Below are positions 46,463 through 58,631 of a stretch of DNA of 64,000 bases, piece by piece. The stretch is taken from the NCBI GenBank assembly GCA_009760855.2, contig WPIO01000024.1, forward strand, positions 4,612,501 through 4,676,500, in the 5' to 3' direction. The DNA is from Cristatella mucedo (taxonomy: Eukaryota; Bryozoa; Phylactolaemata; Cristatellidae). Position 1 is the first letter of the stretch. Each line of letters begins with the position of its first letter. The position numbers and the translations under genes were made by a program. Below the pieces are notes generated by a model. That model was not told where the DNA came from, did no database searches, and was given only the letters and a program-made list of their open reading frames with translations.

Positions 46463-48178
46463 CTGAAAGATTAATGAGCCATTGTGGATGCCAGCAAATA
46501 ACATCTGTGTCTCTCTTGAAACACTAATAACTATACAGAGTCACCGGCTGCAAAACTGCATGAAGAGCAGACAATCAATTCTAAACATTAGTCTTAATAA
46601 TGTATCATATGAGCTATTACTAACATTCATTTCTTTGCATACAAACTAGAAGTACAATTGCTAAATGTGAAAGCTCAAAGTCAATCAGCCAACGCACCTA
46701 ACTGCAATCAACTGACCTACTAAATTCCTTGAATCGCACTTTCATAACTGATCAAATACTGCTAGTTATGAAAAAATACTAGTTGATTTATCAGCCTATT
46801 TTGTATAGCAGCAGAAATTATTTTATGGCTATCAACACTGCTTGCAGCAGCGATAAAGAATTGCCTACTTCAGGATTCGAACATACGACTTCGGGACCAG
46901 GGTAGTGAACAACAACCGCCTTACCAAGTAAGCCATCACGTTTCATAATATTAACTAGGCTTTTTCCTTATCAATTGATATGAATAAAACAAACATGATC
47001 TTATCCATAGGAAGGCAGACCTTAATGTTCGCAGCTTGCACATGACAAGGATATGCGATCAACGAAAAACCTTCCTGGTCACTCTGCATCGCTTCATACA
47101 GCGATTAAATTATACTGAAGTGCACTGTTGGAACGCTCTTCTTCATTCGTGTCGGCATTTCAGAGCTCTCGCAAGGTCTACCATTTCCTAACCTTAGCCC
47201 AAGTATTATTTTTAAGCGTGTTTACTCAGTAAACGAACATATTTCATTTTATCATATTATGAGTCACTTTTATATGCATTTTTTTCCTGCATTTACTATT
47301 GGTTTAGATCAGCACGCTTCATTAGCAGCAAAGTAAGTGTGAGCAAATATCAAGCTATTAAATTGAATACAGCCTTATTTAGGTATAAAGTAGTGCTACT
47401 TAATATTAGAAGTGCATCTCAGCTGAGCACTGCTCTGCTATTTTCTCGAGAAACTAATGCATCAAATTTTATTATTGAATTCAGTTATGAATATTTAGCA
47501 TGTTCATTTACGATTTTTTTTGAAAAAGTACCTCTAATGCCAACAGTTATAACATGTCTTGTAGTTAGAAGTTGCATCATTCTACAGTATAAATTGATCT
47601 GAACTTTATTTGCTAAATCCGAGCCAGGTCATCCAATATTTAGTGTTTCAATCATTTGTAGTTGACTGCAAATTCGCTTTGGATAGGATTAGTGCAAAGA
47701 GCCTTACTCTTAAATCACTCAAAATGCCTAATTTTTAAATTATGTAATACGTTTTATAATATAAAAATAGTAAACATTTTGGTCACTTATTCATCTTGCT
47801 GAAATATCCAACTTTAGATGAACATTATTGGCTAAAATTCAGAATTTCCATGTTGCACAAGCCCATCTTAAAACGTCGCCCCTGCAGCTGCAAAAAACTT
47901 AAGATACATTGTATGTTAATTTTGGGCAAGTTTTAAGAAAGCGAATGGAAAACTGCGGGTCATCCTGACGAGTGCAACATGACTGCAAGATTGCATTACT
48001 AGATTAGCCAATAGGTACCATTTCTTTTAATTTTCTACTACACATATACAAATGATTTTTACTTTCAAAGCTTTTAATTAATGCATCACTTTTTAAATCT
48101 GTAAATATGCAGGTATGCGGGATCGAAAACTAAAAACAGCAAGCTTTCTCAAAGTGCCACTAAAATAGATCAGCTTAC
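46463..48178. other. Gene B intron
   Basis: Contains a tRNA-like sequence (46865-46935) and otherwise AT-rich DNA without recognised features. Confidence 0.5.
46865..46935 (-). mobile_element. tRNA-like sequence, SINE head or tRNA pseudogene
   Basis: On the minus strand GATGGCTTACTTGGTAAGGC resembles an A box and D arm, and ATGTTCGAATCCTG is a near-perfect B box. The spacing has a long middle, and the T and acceptor stems do not pair well, so it is not a functional tRNA. Its head differs from the SINE family at 6553, 10611, 17811 and 56305. Confidence 0.5.
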
Positions 48179-48369
48179 TTAATTTGGTACTTTCCGTTTT
48201 CAATTACTTCAAAATTCACATCGTCTCCTCGAACTCGATAGGCTTTCTGAAGCGTTACTGCCTTATTGAATATGCACTTCGTCTTAATCGCAACCCTTCT
48301 GTAGTAAGTCCTTACTGACACTGTAGTTGCCACTATTGACTTGGCATAGGATATTGATTCGTTATCTTC
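48179..48369 (-). CDS. Gene B, central ZP exon
   Basis: Exon of 191 nt, phase 0 to phase 2, acceptor TTTACTTTTAG, donor TTAA|GTAAGC. It begins EDNESISYAKSIVA and contains RRVAIKTKCIFN, matching the E-D-x-x-x-I-x-Y-x-x-S-V ... I-x-x-x-C pattern of the gene A exon 1446-1648. The Cys is the fourth ZP-N cysteine, retained here along with its partner in the exon upstream. The exon ends NGKYQIK, the start of ZP-C. About 6 kb of intron with microsatellites and unidentified exon candidates separates it from the ZP-N exon. Confidence 0.8.
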
Positions 48370-49352
48370 CTAAAAGTAAAACAAGTGCACCTTGCCAATT
48401 TCATAATATCGCTAAACCAAATATCACTTACATTCGCACTTCAAAACTCGCTATGGCAGAATAGACGAACTAGGTAGAAAGGATTTGACAGACAGCAAGA
48501 CAATATTGAAAGTTAAAAAAGTGTATCTTCTTCAGCGTAACTACGGTTTATTGCCCAATCACAATCTTGTCATTGTATAGCACGTGCACAGCAGAACTTT
48601 ATCCTGCGATTTGTCTCCAACAGCAAAATTACCTTAGTACTACATTGTAACGAAAAATGCTTAAGTTTTCAAAATTTCTCTTTAAATTAGTGACGATTTT
48701 ATATCATCATATGTAGCCTGTTTGTGAGTATAAAGAGGCTAAATCTTTTTGCAAAGAACTGTGAAACTCAATGCAGTGTTTAAAATTTCTATTCTATCTT
48801 TGTTCACGTGCAGTAGGTACTATTTTTCTATAGATTAAGCTTCACAAGTATAAGTAATGGTAACTATTTCTAAAGATATCTTCCCTTTGAGCATTGCGGA
48901 GAATCATTAAAAGCTTGCTGCTGTTCCCCACTTCTTCCATTGCAGTGATCGCAGACTGTTAGTTAAGTTTTTGAAGCATATTAAGTCAAACTATTATAAA
49001 AATCAATAAAGTTGTGGAAAGTTATGATATCCCTGGTACTCCTATGCATAATAATAATTACTTAATACTTAATAATACTTTCCAGTGCTGCAGTCCGTCC
49101 TGAAAATAGGCTGGGTTTATTAGTAAGCCTTTCTTTCTATCCCTATATGGCCTCACACTAATGTCTGTAGCATGTCGATTATATAAGTATAGGACAATCG
49201 CAGAGCAATGATGAAGGTAAACAAGAGGAGACTTTAACTACGTCATACCGAGAGCGGCAATATGCAATCTTATTATTGACATTTAAAATGTAAAAATGAA
49301 AAAGCTTAAGTGGATTTTGACTTAAAGGGTTTCTTCCATGTCAGGCAATTAC
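48370..49352. other. Gene B intron, no recognisable feature
   Basis: AT-rich; a short minus frame near 48890-48960 lacks convincing splice sites. Confidence 0.4.
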
Positions 49353-49450
49353 CTTCCACCAGTAGTCGCAAAATCTCCAAAACCTCAGATCCCACCTTAA
49401 TATCTTGCAACTGAATTTCATGTAGAAATTTCAGCTCCAATATCCCATTT
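49353..49450 (-). CDS. Unidentified exon candidate C3
   Basis: Candidate of 98 nt, phase 2 to phase 1 (acceptor TTCTATTGTTAG, donor GAAG|GTAATT). Phase 2 matches the end of C2, giving ISTLNGILELKF at the join, then IQLQDIKVGSEVLEILRL. The I-x-L-x-D ... L-E-I rhythm is faintly like the first SRCR exon of gene A, which also happens to be 98 nt, but the phases differ, so homology is not claimed. Confidence 0.3.
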
Positions 49451-49753
49451 CTAACAATAGAAGTATCCTTACAATGAGCACTTCTTTTCCTTGTAGCCTG
49501 CTTTTAATGCCTTGACATTTTCATCTGCACTGACAGCTGTGCCCAATGTTGCTGTTAATGATTTTATTATATGAACTCTTCATCCAAGTAACAATCAATT
49601 TCAGGCAAGACATCACATAATTTCCAGGATGATTTATTTTCATTTTATTTTCATTGTAGTAATTGATTTCCGTGCGAAAATTCTCATTTAGTGGTTTTCT
49701 TGCTACAATATCAAGATTCTAGAGAAAGGCAGTTATTTCACAGAGAATCTTAC

Positions 49754-50004
49754 AGAGTACTTATTCTCATCCACTCAGTAAGATCGTTCTTCGTATCATA
49801 AGTACTGTGAGTTCTGCCTGAATTCCCGACTAGATGAACTATTTGGCCACTGCCAAAAACAAATGGACGTGTTGAATTGACCCAATTTAAAATGTATTGT
49901 GTGCACCAAGTATTTTTGGTTGCAAGAACATAAACGCCTGAAGGAAGCTTTCTTTTCATCAAGACGAGTAGCCATACTACAGATAGCACAAGCATTTTCG
50001 CAAC
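49754..50004 (-). CDS. Unidentified exon candidate C2 with hydrophobic start
   Basis: Candidate of 251 nt, phase 0 to phase 2: acceptor TTCCTTCTGCAG, donor CTCT|GTAAGA. An internal Met begins MLVLSVVWLLVLMKRK, a hydrophobic run followed by basic residues that could be a signal peptide, signal anchor or transmembrane helix. The rest includes VNSTRPFVFGSGQIVHLVGNS, with an N-x-S/T sequon. I cannot assign a family. It could be the first coding exon of a separate gene nested in the gene B intron, or an internal exon after C1. Confidence 0.35.
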
Positions 50005-50152
50005 CTGCAGAAGGAAGGTAGATTTAGGAATAGCGCTTTTGATCAATTTTCATTGGAGAACCTAGACCCATACATGCTGTGATTTTATCCATCACAATCA
50101 TGTTGAAAAGTTGGCACTTGGAACAGTCAATGTCACTAATAAAGAACTTTAC

Positions 50153-50329
50153 CTCAAGCGAACGTTTAAAAACTTCACTGTCTTCCAACTTGAACAGAGT
50201 TGTTGATTGTTTTAGGGGTAGTTCAAAACTCTGAAGGAAGCCACCCAGCCAGTGTGGCATTGCTTCAACTTTTTCTTTGAAAATTTCTATCAAGCTCTTT
50301 AGAAGTCTACCACAATTTCTGCTCAATTG
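50153..50329 (-). CDS. Unidentified exon candidate C1
   Basis: Open frame with a donor (CTTGAG|GTAAAG, phase 0) and a possible phase-0 acceptor at ATGCCAG. It encodes a mostly helical-looking segment including KSLIEIFKEKV and MPHWLGGFLQSFE. It lies directly beside a CA microsatellite and inside a gene B intron. No domain is recognised. Support is the phase match to the next candidate only. Confidence 0.3.
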
Positions 50330-50388
50330 CTGGCATTTATGCAGGGTAGGGTGCACATTCCCATGCATGATATAGACACACGGGCGCG

Positions 50389-50390
<2 letters not shown>

Positions 50391-50487
<97 letters not shown>

Positions 50488-50488
50488 T
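50391..50488. repeat. CA then TA microsatellite
   Basis: About 80 bp of CA repeats followed by a short TA run; source of the His-Thr and Val-Cys frames here. Confidence 0.96.
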
Positions 50489-50830
50489 ATTTTTATTGAC
50501 AGCATTTTGACATTGTAGCTTCACACATAAGAGGGGACTGAATGTGAAATTTAATGAAGTAATTTTATTCAACTGCTCGTTTTATAAGCATCAGACAGTT
50601 TTTCGCAGGTGAGGTTTCTGAAGCCAACTCAAAGGCTAGTTGTGTTGCACAGTTAATAGCCTACTTAAGAGTTTATCCCAGGAAGCAAAGAAGAGCAAAT
50701 CCGAAGCATAGCTGAATTAAATGGGCGATCAATAAAATGAGTGGCCTCTAAGTGACAGCTCAGGTTGGCTATAAAATGGTTTAGAGTCGGCCCAGGAGTG
50801 TAGATGTTGTATAAGAATTGTAACAGTGAT

Positions 50831-51058
50831 TTATAATAATAATACACTTAATAAAGCACCCTCAACAAACTCAATCGCTTTCAAGGTGCTTTCACTTTTA
50901 CTGAACAGGAAATGCGATCGAATGGTGACTGGTTACATGCTTGATAACCAACATGAATAACATTGTTAAGGGTGATATGCACAGGGTCATCATGCAAGTG
51001 TGTTGAGTGGCAGTATGCACAGTTTCAGAATGTATAAGCATATAAAAGACGAATAAAG
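50831..51058 (-). mobile_element. L2-A LINE, decayed 3' end
   Basis: AATAATAC tail, ACTTAATAAAGCACC, CTTTCAAGGTGCTTTC stem, then the 3' UTR segments ACATGAATAACATTGTTAAG and GGTGATATGCACAGGGTCAT. Confidence 0.75.
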
Positions 51059-51529
51059 TAATAACTCAAAGTCTGCTTTCAACTGTATGGTGAGCCACGC
51101 TGAGGAAGCTGTTAGCTGAACGATTCTTAAACAAGTATTAACTTACGGTTTTTAATTGTTTGACGTTGTATTGGTAGTGAGAACAAACTATAGATGGAAA
51201 TTATGAATTAACAACCTAAGAAGCCCCAGCAGTAGGTATTCAATAATCACCGAAATGAATTATTTACTAAGCATGCCATTATTTGAGAGCCATGTCCAGG
51301 GACGTCCAGAGTCAATGCAGATGTAATGCCTGAAAATATTACTTAGAAGTTAGGAAAATTCCTCACCTAGCTTAGAGTCGCATAAGGTTGCTGTCCGGCT
51401 ATAATTTTGGTCTAAGCTTCCCAAAGTGCCTAATAGCTTGGTGAAACCATCATGGAGATATTTCCATCAGAAACTGCATCATCACAACGTCTCAAATGAA
51501 CTCCAGCCTAACTCATACTGGCATGGACT
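51059..51529. other. No recognisable feature
   Basis: Intron DNA between an L2-A end and a CA-rich block. Confidence 0.4.
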
Positions 51530-51550
51530 CAGACACAGACACACATGCAC

Positions 51551-51614
<64 letters not shown>

Positions 51615-51758
51615 GCATACACTCACACACACACAGACACACACACCGACACACACAAGCATGCAGCCACTCAAGCACATATGTACACATGCAGACACAT
51701 GCTCACACTTGCAAACACAAACGCACACATGCCCACTCACACACACACACACACATTC

Positions 51759-51796
<38 letters not shown>

Positions 51797-51910
51797 GTAT
51801 ATGAATGCATACATACATATTTGAATATATATATATATATATATCATTCATCATGTATATCATATATATCATATATTATGTATATCATATATATATATTT
51901 ATATATATAT
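51530..51910. repeat. Composite CA-rich and TA microsatellite block
   Basis: CA repeats with interruptions to about 51753, then several TA runs separated by CATACATAC and ATCATATAT variants. Confidence 0.92.
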
Positions 51911-51924
51911 GTGTTCAAACTGTT

Positions 51925-52735
51925 TCTAGCCACTTTAAATTTGCTACCAAAGGTGCAAAGTCGATTGGGTAGTGGTAGACATCTCAGCAAACGACGAGAA
52001 TAGCATTAGTAGGATTAAAACCCTTAGGTTTGGCATTCAAACACGGCTAGTGGCAGCATGCACAATGTCAGCACACATAACCACGTACTGGGTGAATCAG
52101 AGGGACCCACTAAATGCTCTTATAAATATATGCATTTTTAGTTTCTTTTTAAATGTGGACAAGTCAGGAAATGCCGTTACCTAAGATGGAAGTAATTTGC
52201 CGGCTTTGGAAGCATATGAACTAAAAGCATGATCTCCAAAGGATTTGAGATCTGCATGAGGTATAGGTAAGCTGTTAGTTTCCAATAATCAGGTTGTGCG
52301 ATGCATAGCCTTGTGGGAGAGTAGATCTGATAGGTATGGAGGAGCCAAAGATTGAAGGGACCTAAAATGAGTGACAAAACATTGAAGTCGATGCATTGCT
52401 TGACTGGGAGCCAGTGCAGGCCTGCGATAAGTGGTGTGATGTGGCAAACTGCGACTCTCACGGCAGACAAGCTTAGCTGCAGAGTTTTGAACCAGCTCAA
52501 AGCGGCTTATTGCACAGGCCAATCGACCAGCAATTAGTGAGTGACAGAATACAAGGCGGGATGTCAGAAGTGCGTGGACCAATTTACATGTAGTATCACT
52601 GTCTAAAAAGGCCTAAATCTTAGCAGTGTTTTTTTGTTTAAAGTAGGCAGACTTGGCTGTGGAGCTAATATGATTGCCTAATGAAAAGAAACTGTGGAAC
52701 ATGCCACCTAGATTTTGTGCAGATTAAACAGAATT
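51925..52735 (-). mobile_element. L2-A LINE, decayed copy
   Basis: Degraded stem (TTTCTAGCCACTTTAAATTT), 3' UTR and C-terminal region ([29 protein letters not shown]) on the minus strand, back to the segment before NLGV. Confidence 0.82.
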
Positions 52736-52754
52736 GACGTTGATCTTTGTATGC

Positions 52755-52756
<2 letters not shown>

Positions 52757-52805
<49 letters not shown>

Positions 52806-52809
52806 TACT

Positions 52810-52868
<59 letters not shown>
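52757..52868. repeat. TA and GT microsatellite
   Basis: TA run 52757-52798, a short gap, a further TA run, then a GT run to 52868. Confidence 0.95.
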
Positions 52869-52871
<3 letters not shown>

Positions 52872-53289
52872 TATGTATACATGGATGTATAGGTGTGCGA
52901 ATATGCGAATGTATATTATCATTTGCATGGAGCCTTTCCATAACTGAATCTCTATTCCGATGCTTCACATGAGCCACAGTGCTCGAGCCCATAACCTTGG
53001 TCATAAAGACGATTGCCTTAGCCTGGGAAGTTTAAGTTAAGCACCTTAGGTCCTTGGCCAAGCCAGGGCGGCTCACATATCCAAGTCTTCAGTAAGGTCT
53101 TGTCACTTATTTAATCCTCTTTGAGATGCCAAATAGGATAAATCTTTATTGAACCTTATACAGGGAGAATTTTTTTTTATCATTATGGAGCTGCACGGCT
53201 TTGAAGCTACTAGGTATACATCAAATAATATTTAAAATATTATTTATTTCGTTTGAAAAGTATCCAAAGATAACCTAATTTATATTCAC

Positions 53290-53740
53290 TCCCTTTGCTG
53301 TTCCCTTTGCAGGCTACACTCTTTCGCTTGCTGGTGGTCTGGCTCTCAAGCCGGACCTGGTCCTTGACAAAGGCACTGACTTAGTACTTGTGAATATGAC
53401 GGAGCCATTCGACAGCAGCGAGAATCTTCTGATTGTGGCGGCCCAGAATAAGACCAATGAATATGCAGCCATCGCCTGGTCTTTCCTGACCGCTGGCTAC
53501 AGGTCAGCAGTGGTGAGGTCCATCGCAGTCGGAGCTCTCGGCAGGTGGTGGCCAAGTAATGAAGCATGCCTCGCCAAACTCGGCATCCCAGGCACGGAAA
53601 GGACTGCTTCAGGCGGCAGTGCTTCTCCGACGCCATTACTGGCTCAGAAGCCGTGTGGTCACTGTTCCTGAATCGGGAAGCCCAGATAGCACGTTCGAAC
53701 CTGGCAGGACAGGCACGGCCAGTTAATGTATACATGCTAG
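53290..53740 (+). mobile_element. RLE-type LINE, 3' fragment 2 (endonuclease end)
   Basis: Plus frame encodes GGLALKPDLVLDKGTDLVLV, then VNMTEPFDSSENL, KTNEYAAIAW, SIAVGALGRWWPSNEACLAK and LGIPG. After a shift it reads FSDAITGSEAVWSLFLNRE. The K-P-D-L-V-L-D ... V-x-V-T-x-P-F-E ... K-x-x-x-Y ... V-G-A-L-G-x-W-x-P-x-N order is that of the C-terminal restriction-like endonuclease of R2/R4/NeSL-type LINEs: the PD-x-D core is present (K-P-D ... D). Only the 3' end is left, so no RT is seen and the exact clade is open. Confidence 0.68.
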
Positions 53741-54462
53741 CTACAAATCCTTGTCTCGATAATTATATAAACACATATATAAATATATGCGTTTACATGC
53801 TTGTAAGTGGTGCAAAGCAATCTTTGCAACCACTCACACTCTGTAACAAACTCACTGCATCAGAATCTCTGCACTTCCGTTTAGGGCTACATAGCTTCAT
53901 GAATTAAGTTCGCCCAAAACGGGGTTTGGTTGTTGTTAAATTTCACGGAAGTTTATATTCTTGAGCTCGATGTACTACTTGTGGTTAAATAGGTTTTAAC
54001 AAAGTAATTGTATTTATCATGCTCTGGTAATGTGTACACTACCAAAATTTAGGATTACATTTATAAGTAGCTTATATTTTAATGGGCTAAATTTTATTAT
54101 ATTAGACCATTGTTTTGATCATTAATCAACGTTTCCAATCTCTCATTGAGATTTCATTTTTGGTAATTTAGAACGCCTACAATATCGATGCATTTTAGAA
54201 ATATACATTGCGTTTGAGATATCGTCATTTGAAGCTTAAAGGAATAAATAACTGAGCAATGCATGGATGCAAATGTATATTAATAAACAAAGCTAGCAAT
54301 TAGTTGAACAGGAGACTGATACGCTCTTTAACATCATTCGGGCAATATTTCTTTTCCCTTTGCTAGTAAAATGCCTTTTATCATACACCTTTGCTGCTTT
54401 AAGCAAACTAATGGTAATTTTAGTTAATTCATGAGTGAGATACTTTCAAACATAGGTCTTAC
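53741..54462. other. Gene B intron, no recognisable feature
   Basis: AT-rich sequence following the ZP-N donor. Confidence 0.45.
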
Positions 54463-54665
54463 TTGTCGCAACGTGTCCATCGCCCTCAATACGAATTTTA
54501 GAAGTATATGGCTGTTGTTTGATGTCTGTTCTAAAAATGATTCGCTGTGTACTATAAAAGGTTCAAGAGATGGTCCTTCGAACACTTCCTTGTTCAAATA
54601 CACCACCATATTGTTGGAGTCGCAGGCCACGTCAGAAGCGTTGACTGTTACACTGTTTGGGTAGA
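54463..54665 (-). CDS. Gene B, ZP-N exon with missing cysteine pair
   Basis: Exon of 203 nt, phase 1 to phase 0, acceptor CCACCTTGTAG, donor CAA|GTAAGA. It reads VTVNASDVACDSNNMVVYL, then SFLEQTSNNSHILL and RAMDTLRQ. Aligned with the gene A exon, the first ZP-N Cys (VAC before M-V-V) is kept, and the N-x-S-H-I strand and the D-T-L-R ending match. The second Cys is replaced by Phe (SFLEQ) and the third by Met (RAMDT). In ZP-N these two form one disulfide, so they are lost as a pair. The phase-0 end fits the exon at 48369. The frame also stays open upstream through a hydrophobic stretch, which I take as the intron's pyrimidine tract. Confidence 0.72.
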
Positions 54666-54847
54666 CTACAAGGTGGAAAATCACAAGCGTGAAAAACCAT
54701 CTACCTAGGAACGTGCAATTGATTTCACACTGCTTGGTTAGACCAAAAGTTGAAAATAGTATCACGCAATAAATTCCACAAGAGTAAATAGGCAATACGA
54801 AGAAATTAATGCAAAATAAGAGACAATAATGCAAAAAAAAGCAAATA

Positions 54848-56304
<1,457 letters not shown>

Positions 56305-56446
56305 GCCGAGCTGGTTTGGTCAAGTGATTAAGGTGCTCACCCCGACCAAGGTCTGACTGAGGTCGTGGGCTCGAGCCCCGAGGCATATGTGAAGCCCCTG
56401 AATAGAGATAAAGTTCTCTTGGGGCGCTGTATACATGAATTATATT
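56305..56446 (+). mobile_element. tRNA-derived SINE, copy 4
   Basis: Best-preserved copy: GCCGAGCTGGTTTGGTCAAG, TGATTAAGGTGCTC, CCCCGACCAAGGTCTGACTG, GTCGTGGGCTCGAGCCCCGA, then GGCATATGTGAAGCCCCTGA and TTCTCTTGGGGCGCTGTATA. The last two pair as a stem in the way the L2-A end does. Confidence 0.75.
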
Positions 56447-56814
56447 TTAAGATATAATTACTTTGTAGTGTTCCCTAGGAGAAGTGAATCTATATCCAGG
56501 TGCTTTCGATAGCTCTCTAGACGAGTTACCTAAGGTTCCTTTTGTAAGATGCCGGATTTATTGCTAACTTGTATAACTAACATAGTAATTATGTCTTCAG
56601 CTTCAAGGTAATTTGCTAGTCTCTCTAATAATTGATATAAAAATGAGTATCACCAGTCAAGGAAAACCTATGCATTGAAAATGCAGAACACAGAGTCATA
56701 ACCAATGGAAGCCTACAACGACCAATTTTATGAATTATGCCGAAAGTACATGCTGTGTGCTGGTTCAGCTGGATCGTTCCCAAGGTTTTGGTGCGTTTTT
56801 GTTTGCCATGTTTT

Positions 56815-57080
56815 TCTTGAGCGCCTGTCGTTTCACATGGGCAGCTCTTAGAATGAGTTACTGTTTTATAATGATTCTAGTTATTCCTCTATAGGAATTT
56901 CTGAGATTTTTCAATGGAAAACGGTCGAGCGGTGGATCTTCCTTGTATCACTCACTGCAGGGATCTGTTGTAGGTCCACACATTTGTACAATTTAAACCC
57001 GGATCTTCCCGTAAACTATTTACGAAGCACAATCTGTGCTTTCAATTGTATGCCGAGCTCATCCAGTAAAACTTAATAAT
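56815..57080 (+). mobile_element. L2-A LINE, strongly decayed RT core
   Basis: Recognisable pieces in order: CTTGAGCGCCTGTCGTTTCA (L-E-R-L-S), CAGGGATCTGTTGTAGGTCC (Q-G-S-V-x-G-P) and AAGCACAATCTGTGCTTTCA followed by TGTATGCCGA (the H-N-L-x-F ... Y-A-D segment). No frame remains. Confidence 0.6.
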
Positions 57081-57437
57081 TTAAACATTTACCGCATTAT
57101 TCCAGCAAGTTGATAGGTTAATTTCTGGGAACCAGGATGCATGGCTGAATTTTTTTTATTTTTTGGCCGTTGCAAAAAATACGACTGGCCAGTCTAGCTG
57201 TTGAATCTTGCACCATCATTAAGCTCGTTATTAAATAGTCAGAAAGACCTGACAGTACTGAGTAACAGAATAGTGGTCAGAGTGTTGCAATCGTCAGGTA
57301 AACTTTACCTGTGAAGATTGAATCTAGGACTGCCTGTTTCTGTCCAATGCAAGAGCACCACGAATAGCCAAGAAGCACTACCTGGAGCTATAAAAGTGGT
57401 GCCGAACTAGCATTATAGTGCAGATTCTTCAGGCCAC

Positions 57438-57578
57438 CTAATAGCCCACAAATTCCTCGCTTGTCATGAAAATCTCTTTTTTGAACAGTTATTTTGGTTT
57501 GTGAAAAACTACCCGAAAAAATTAAATCGAAATCAATATTACATGCAGCTATGAATAAGCAAGCATGACTTTTACTAT
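57438..57578 (-). CDS. Gene B, unrecognised exon before ZP
   Basis: Predicted exon of about 141 nt entered in phase 1 (acceptor AAAGCAG). It encodes SKSHACLFIAACN, a hydrophobic strand, TKITVQKRDF and GICGLLG. The last block resembles the end of von Willebrand factor D domains (V-x-V ... C-G-L-x-G), but the rest of that domain is not visible, so this is only a hint. The proposed donor (TTAG|GTGGCC) is weak and sets the least certain border of gene B. Phase 1 out agrees with the ZP-N exon at 54665. Confidence 0.4.
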
Positions 57579-57769
57579 CTGCTTTAGTTTCATCCTCCAC
57601 CATGAGGATACATGTACATGAAGTTATTCATGTCTTTCCGATGAACCTTAGGTGTACGTCTTGCCGTGATCTCACCAGCTTACCAGCAGAGCTGATATGC
57701 TCTCTTATCGACTATCTAATCTGACTTACTTCTGGAAGCATAGTACTCAACAGGTTAATATTAACGTAC

Positions 57770-57961
57770 TCATGTAATTAATCGCACATAAGGCTTTTAT
57801 CCTTATCAGCACATTGTTGAAACATATGTGATTGTAGCCTTTCAATATAAAATCCTCCGTTGGAGTGGTGATCAAGTAGTTCAATCTCTCGAGCGATGAA
57901 TAAAAGTCAGAAATCTCGGGACCTAAACCGCTTCTGGAAAAATGCCCATCCAAACATGCAC
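57770..57961 (-). CDS. Gene B, unrecognised Cys-containing exon after FReD
   Basis: Predicted exon of 192 nt, phase 1 at both ends: acceptor TTTTTCCTCAG, donor ATGA|GTACGT. The frame gives GACLDGHFSRSG at the join to the FReD exon, then an acidic/aromatic stretch, YNHICFNN and KALCAI. Splice strength and phase support it, but I do not recognise a domain. It fills the space between the FReD and the ZP module with the next exon. Confidence 0.5.
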
Positions 57962-58094
57962 CTGAGGAAAAAGGCGTCTGGTGAGACTGTTCTTATAATT
58001 ACTAAGCTGGTTTCTGCAATTAATTAGGTGACCCTCCACTGTAAAACGCTTTTAGTTCCGACAGACTATAAGTCCCGTGTACTTACGCAAATAA

Positions 58095-58400
58095 GTGCTC
58101 AGTGTTATAACATTCGACAAACCTTTCGTAAGCAGCAACAACTACTCTTCTGCTGCCGATTATGGCTCATCGTTTTCAGTGGTCCTCGGCTGCTACGTCC
58201 ACGTCACTCACTACCTCAACTGCTCTCCCGACTCTGCTATGCTTCCAACATTCTCTTTGTTGTGTGAGACGAAGTCTGTCGGCTAACAAATGCGTACTGA
58301 AAGCCGCTTAGGCTGTGATTGAGCTATAAAAAAACATTTATGCGTAACAGCCTTGTAGTCTTTATGGCTTTTTTAGAGTTACAGACGGAGATACATATAT
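58095..58400 (+). mobile_element. L2-B LINE, 3' UTR fragment
   Basis: AACTACTCTTCTGCTGCCGA, CACTACCTCAACTGCTCTCC, TTGTGTGAGACGAAGTCTGT and TTACAGACGGAGATACATAT align with the L2-B end at 17490-17757. It lies next to, and on the opposite strand from, the second FReD exon. Confidence 0.82.
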
Positions 58401-58466
58401 ACAAACCTAAGAAAAATAAACAATCTTCGAAACTGGTCACTGATGAGGCTGGTTTCATTCACCTAC

Positions 58467-58631
58467 CTGCTTTTGATGGTCCAATCCTCAATTGAATTTC
58501 CGCTTTCTTTAGAATATAAAAATCGTTGAATTGATGATAAATCATACCGACCCGGGTAAAAATCTGGTGGTTTGTAGATGGACCACATGTGAGGCAGGTG
58601 CACACACAGTCATGGTACCACCAGCCACCAC
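58467..58631 (-). CDS. Gene B, fibrinogen-related domain, second exon
   Basis: Exon of 165 nt, phase 1 at both ends. It joins the first FReD exon to give NCAGGGWWYHDC, the invariant N-C-A ... G-G-W-W-Y-x-x-C stretch. It ends with VGMIYHQF, FYILKKAEIQLRI, matching the G-I-x-W ... Y-x-L-K-x-x-E-M-K-I-R ending of the fold. Between these blocks the usual N-L-N-G-x-Y is missing and the sequence is CVCTCLTCGPSTN, with three extra cysteines, in the loop that forms the ligand pocket in ficolin-like domains. The donor is GCAG|GTAGGT. The domain is complete over the two exons (about 220 residues). Confidence 0.88.

Noticed and set aside
46865-46935. Functional tRNA gene
   Set aside because: A- and B-box-like motifs are present, but the acceptor and T stems do not pair and the middle is too long.
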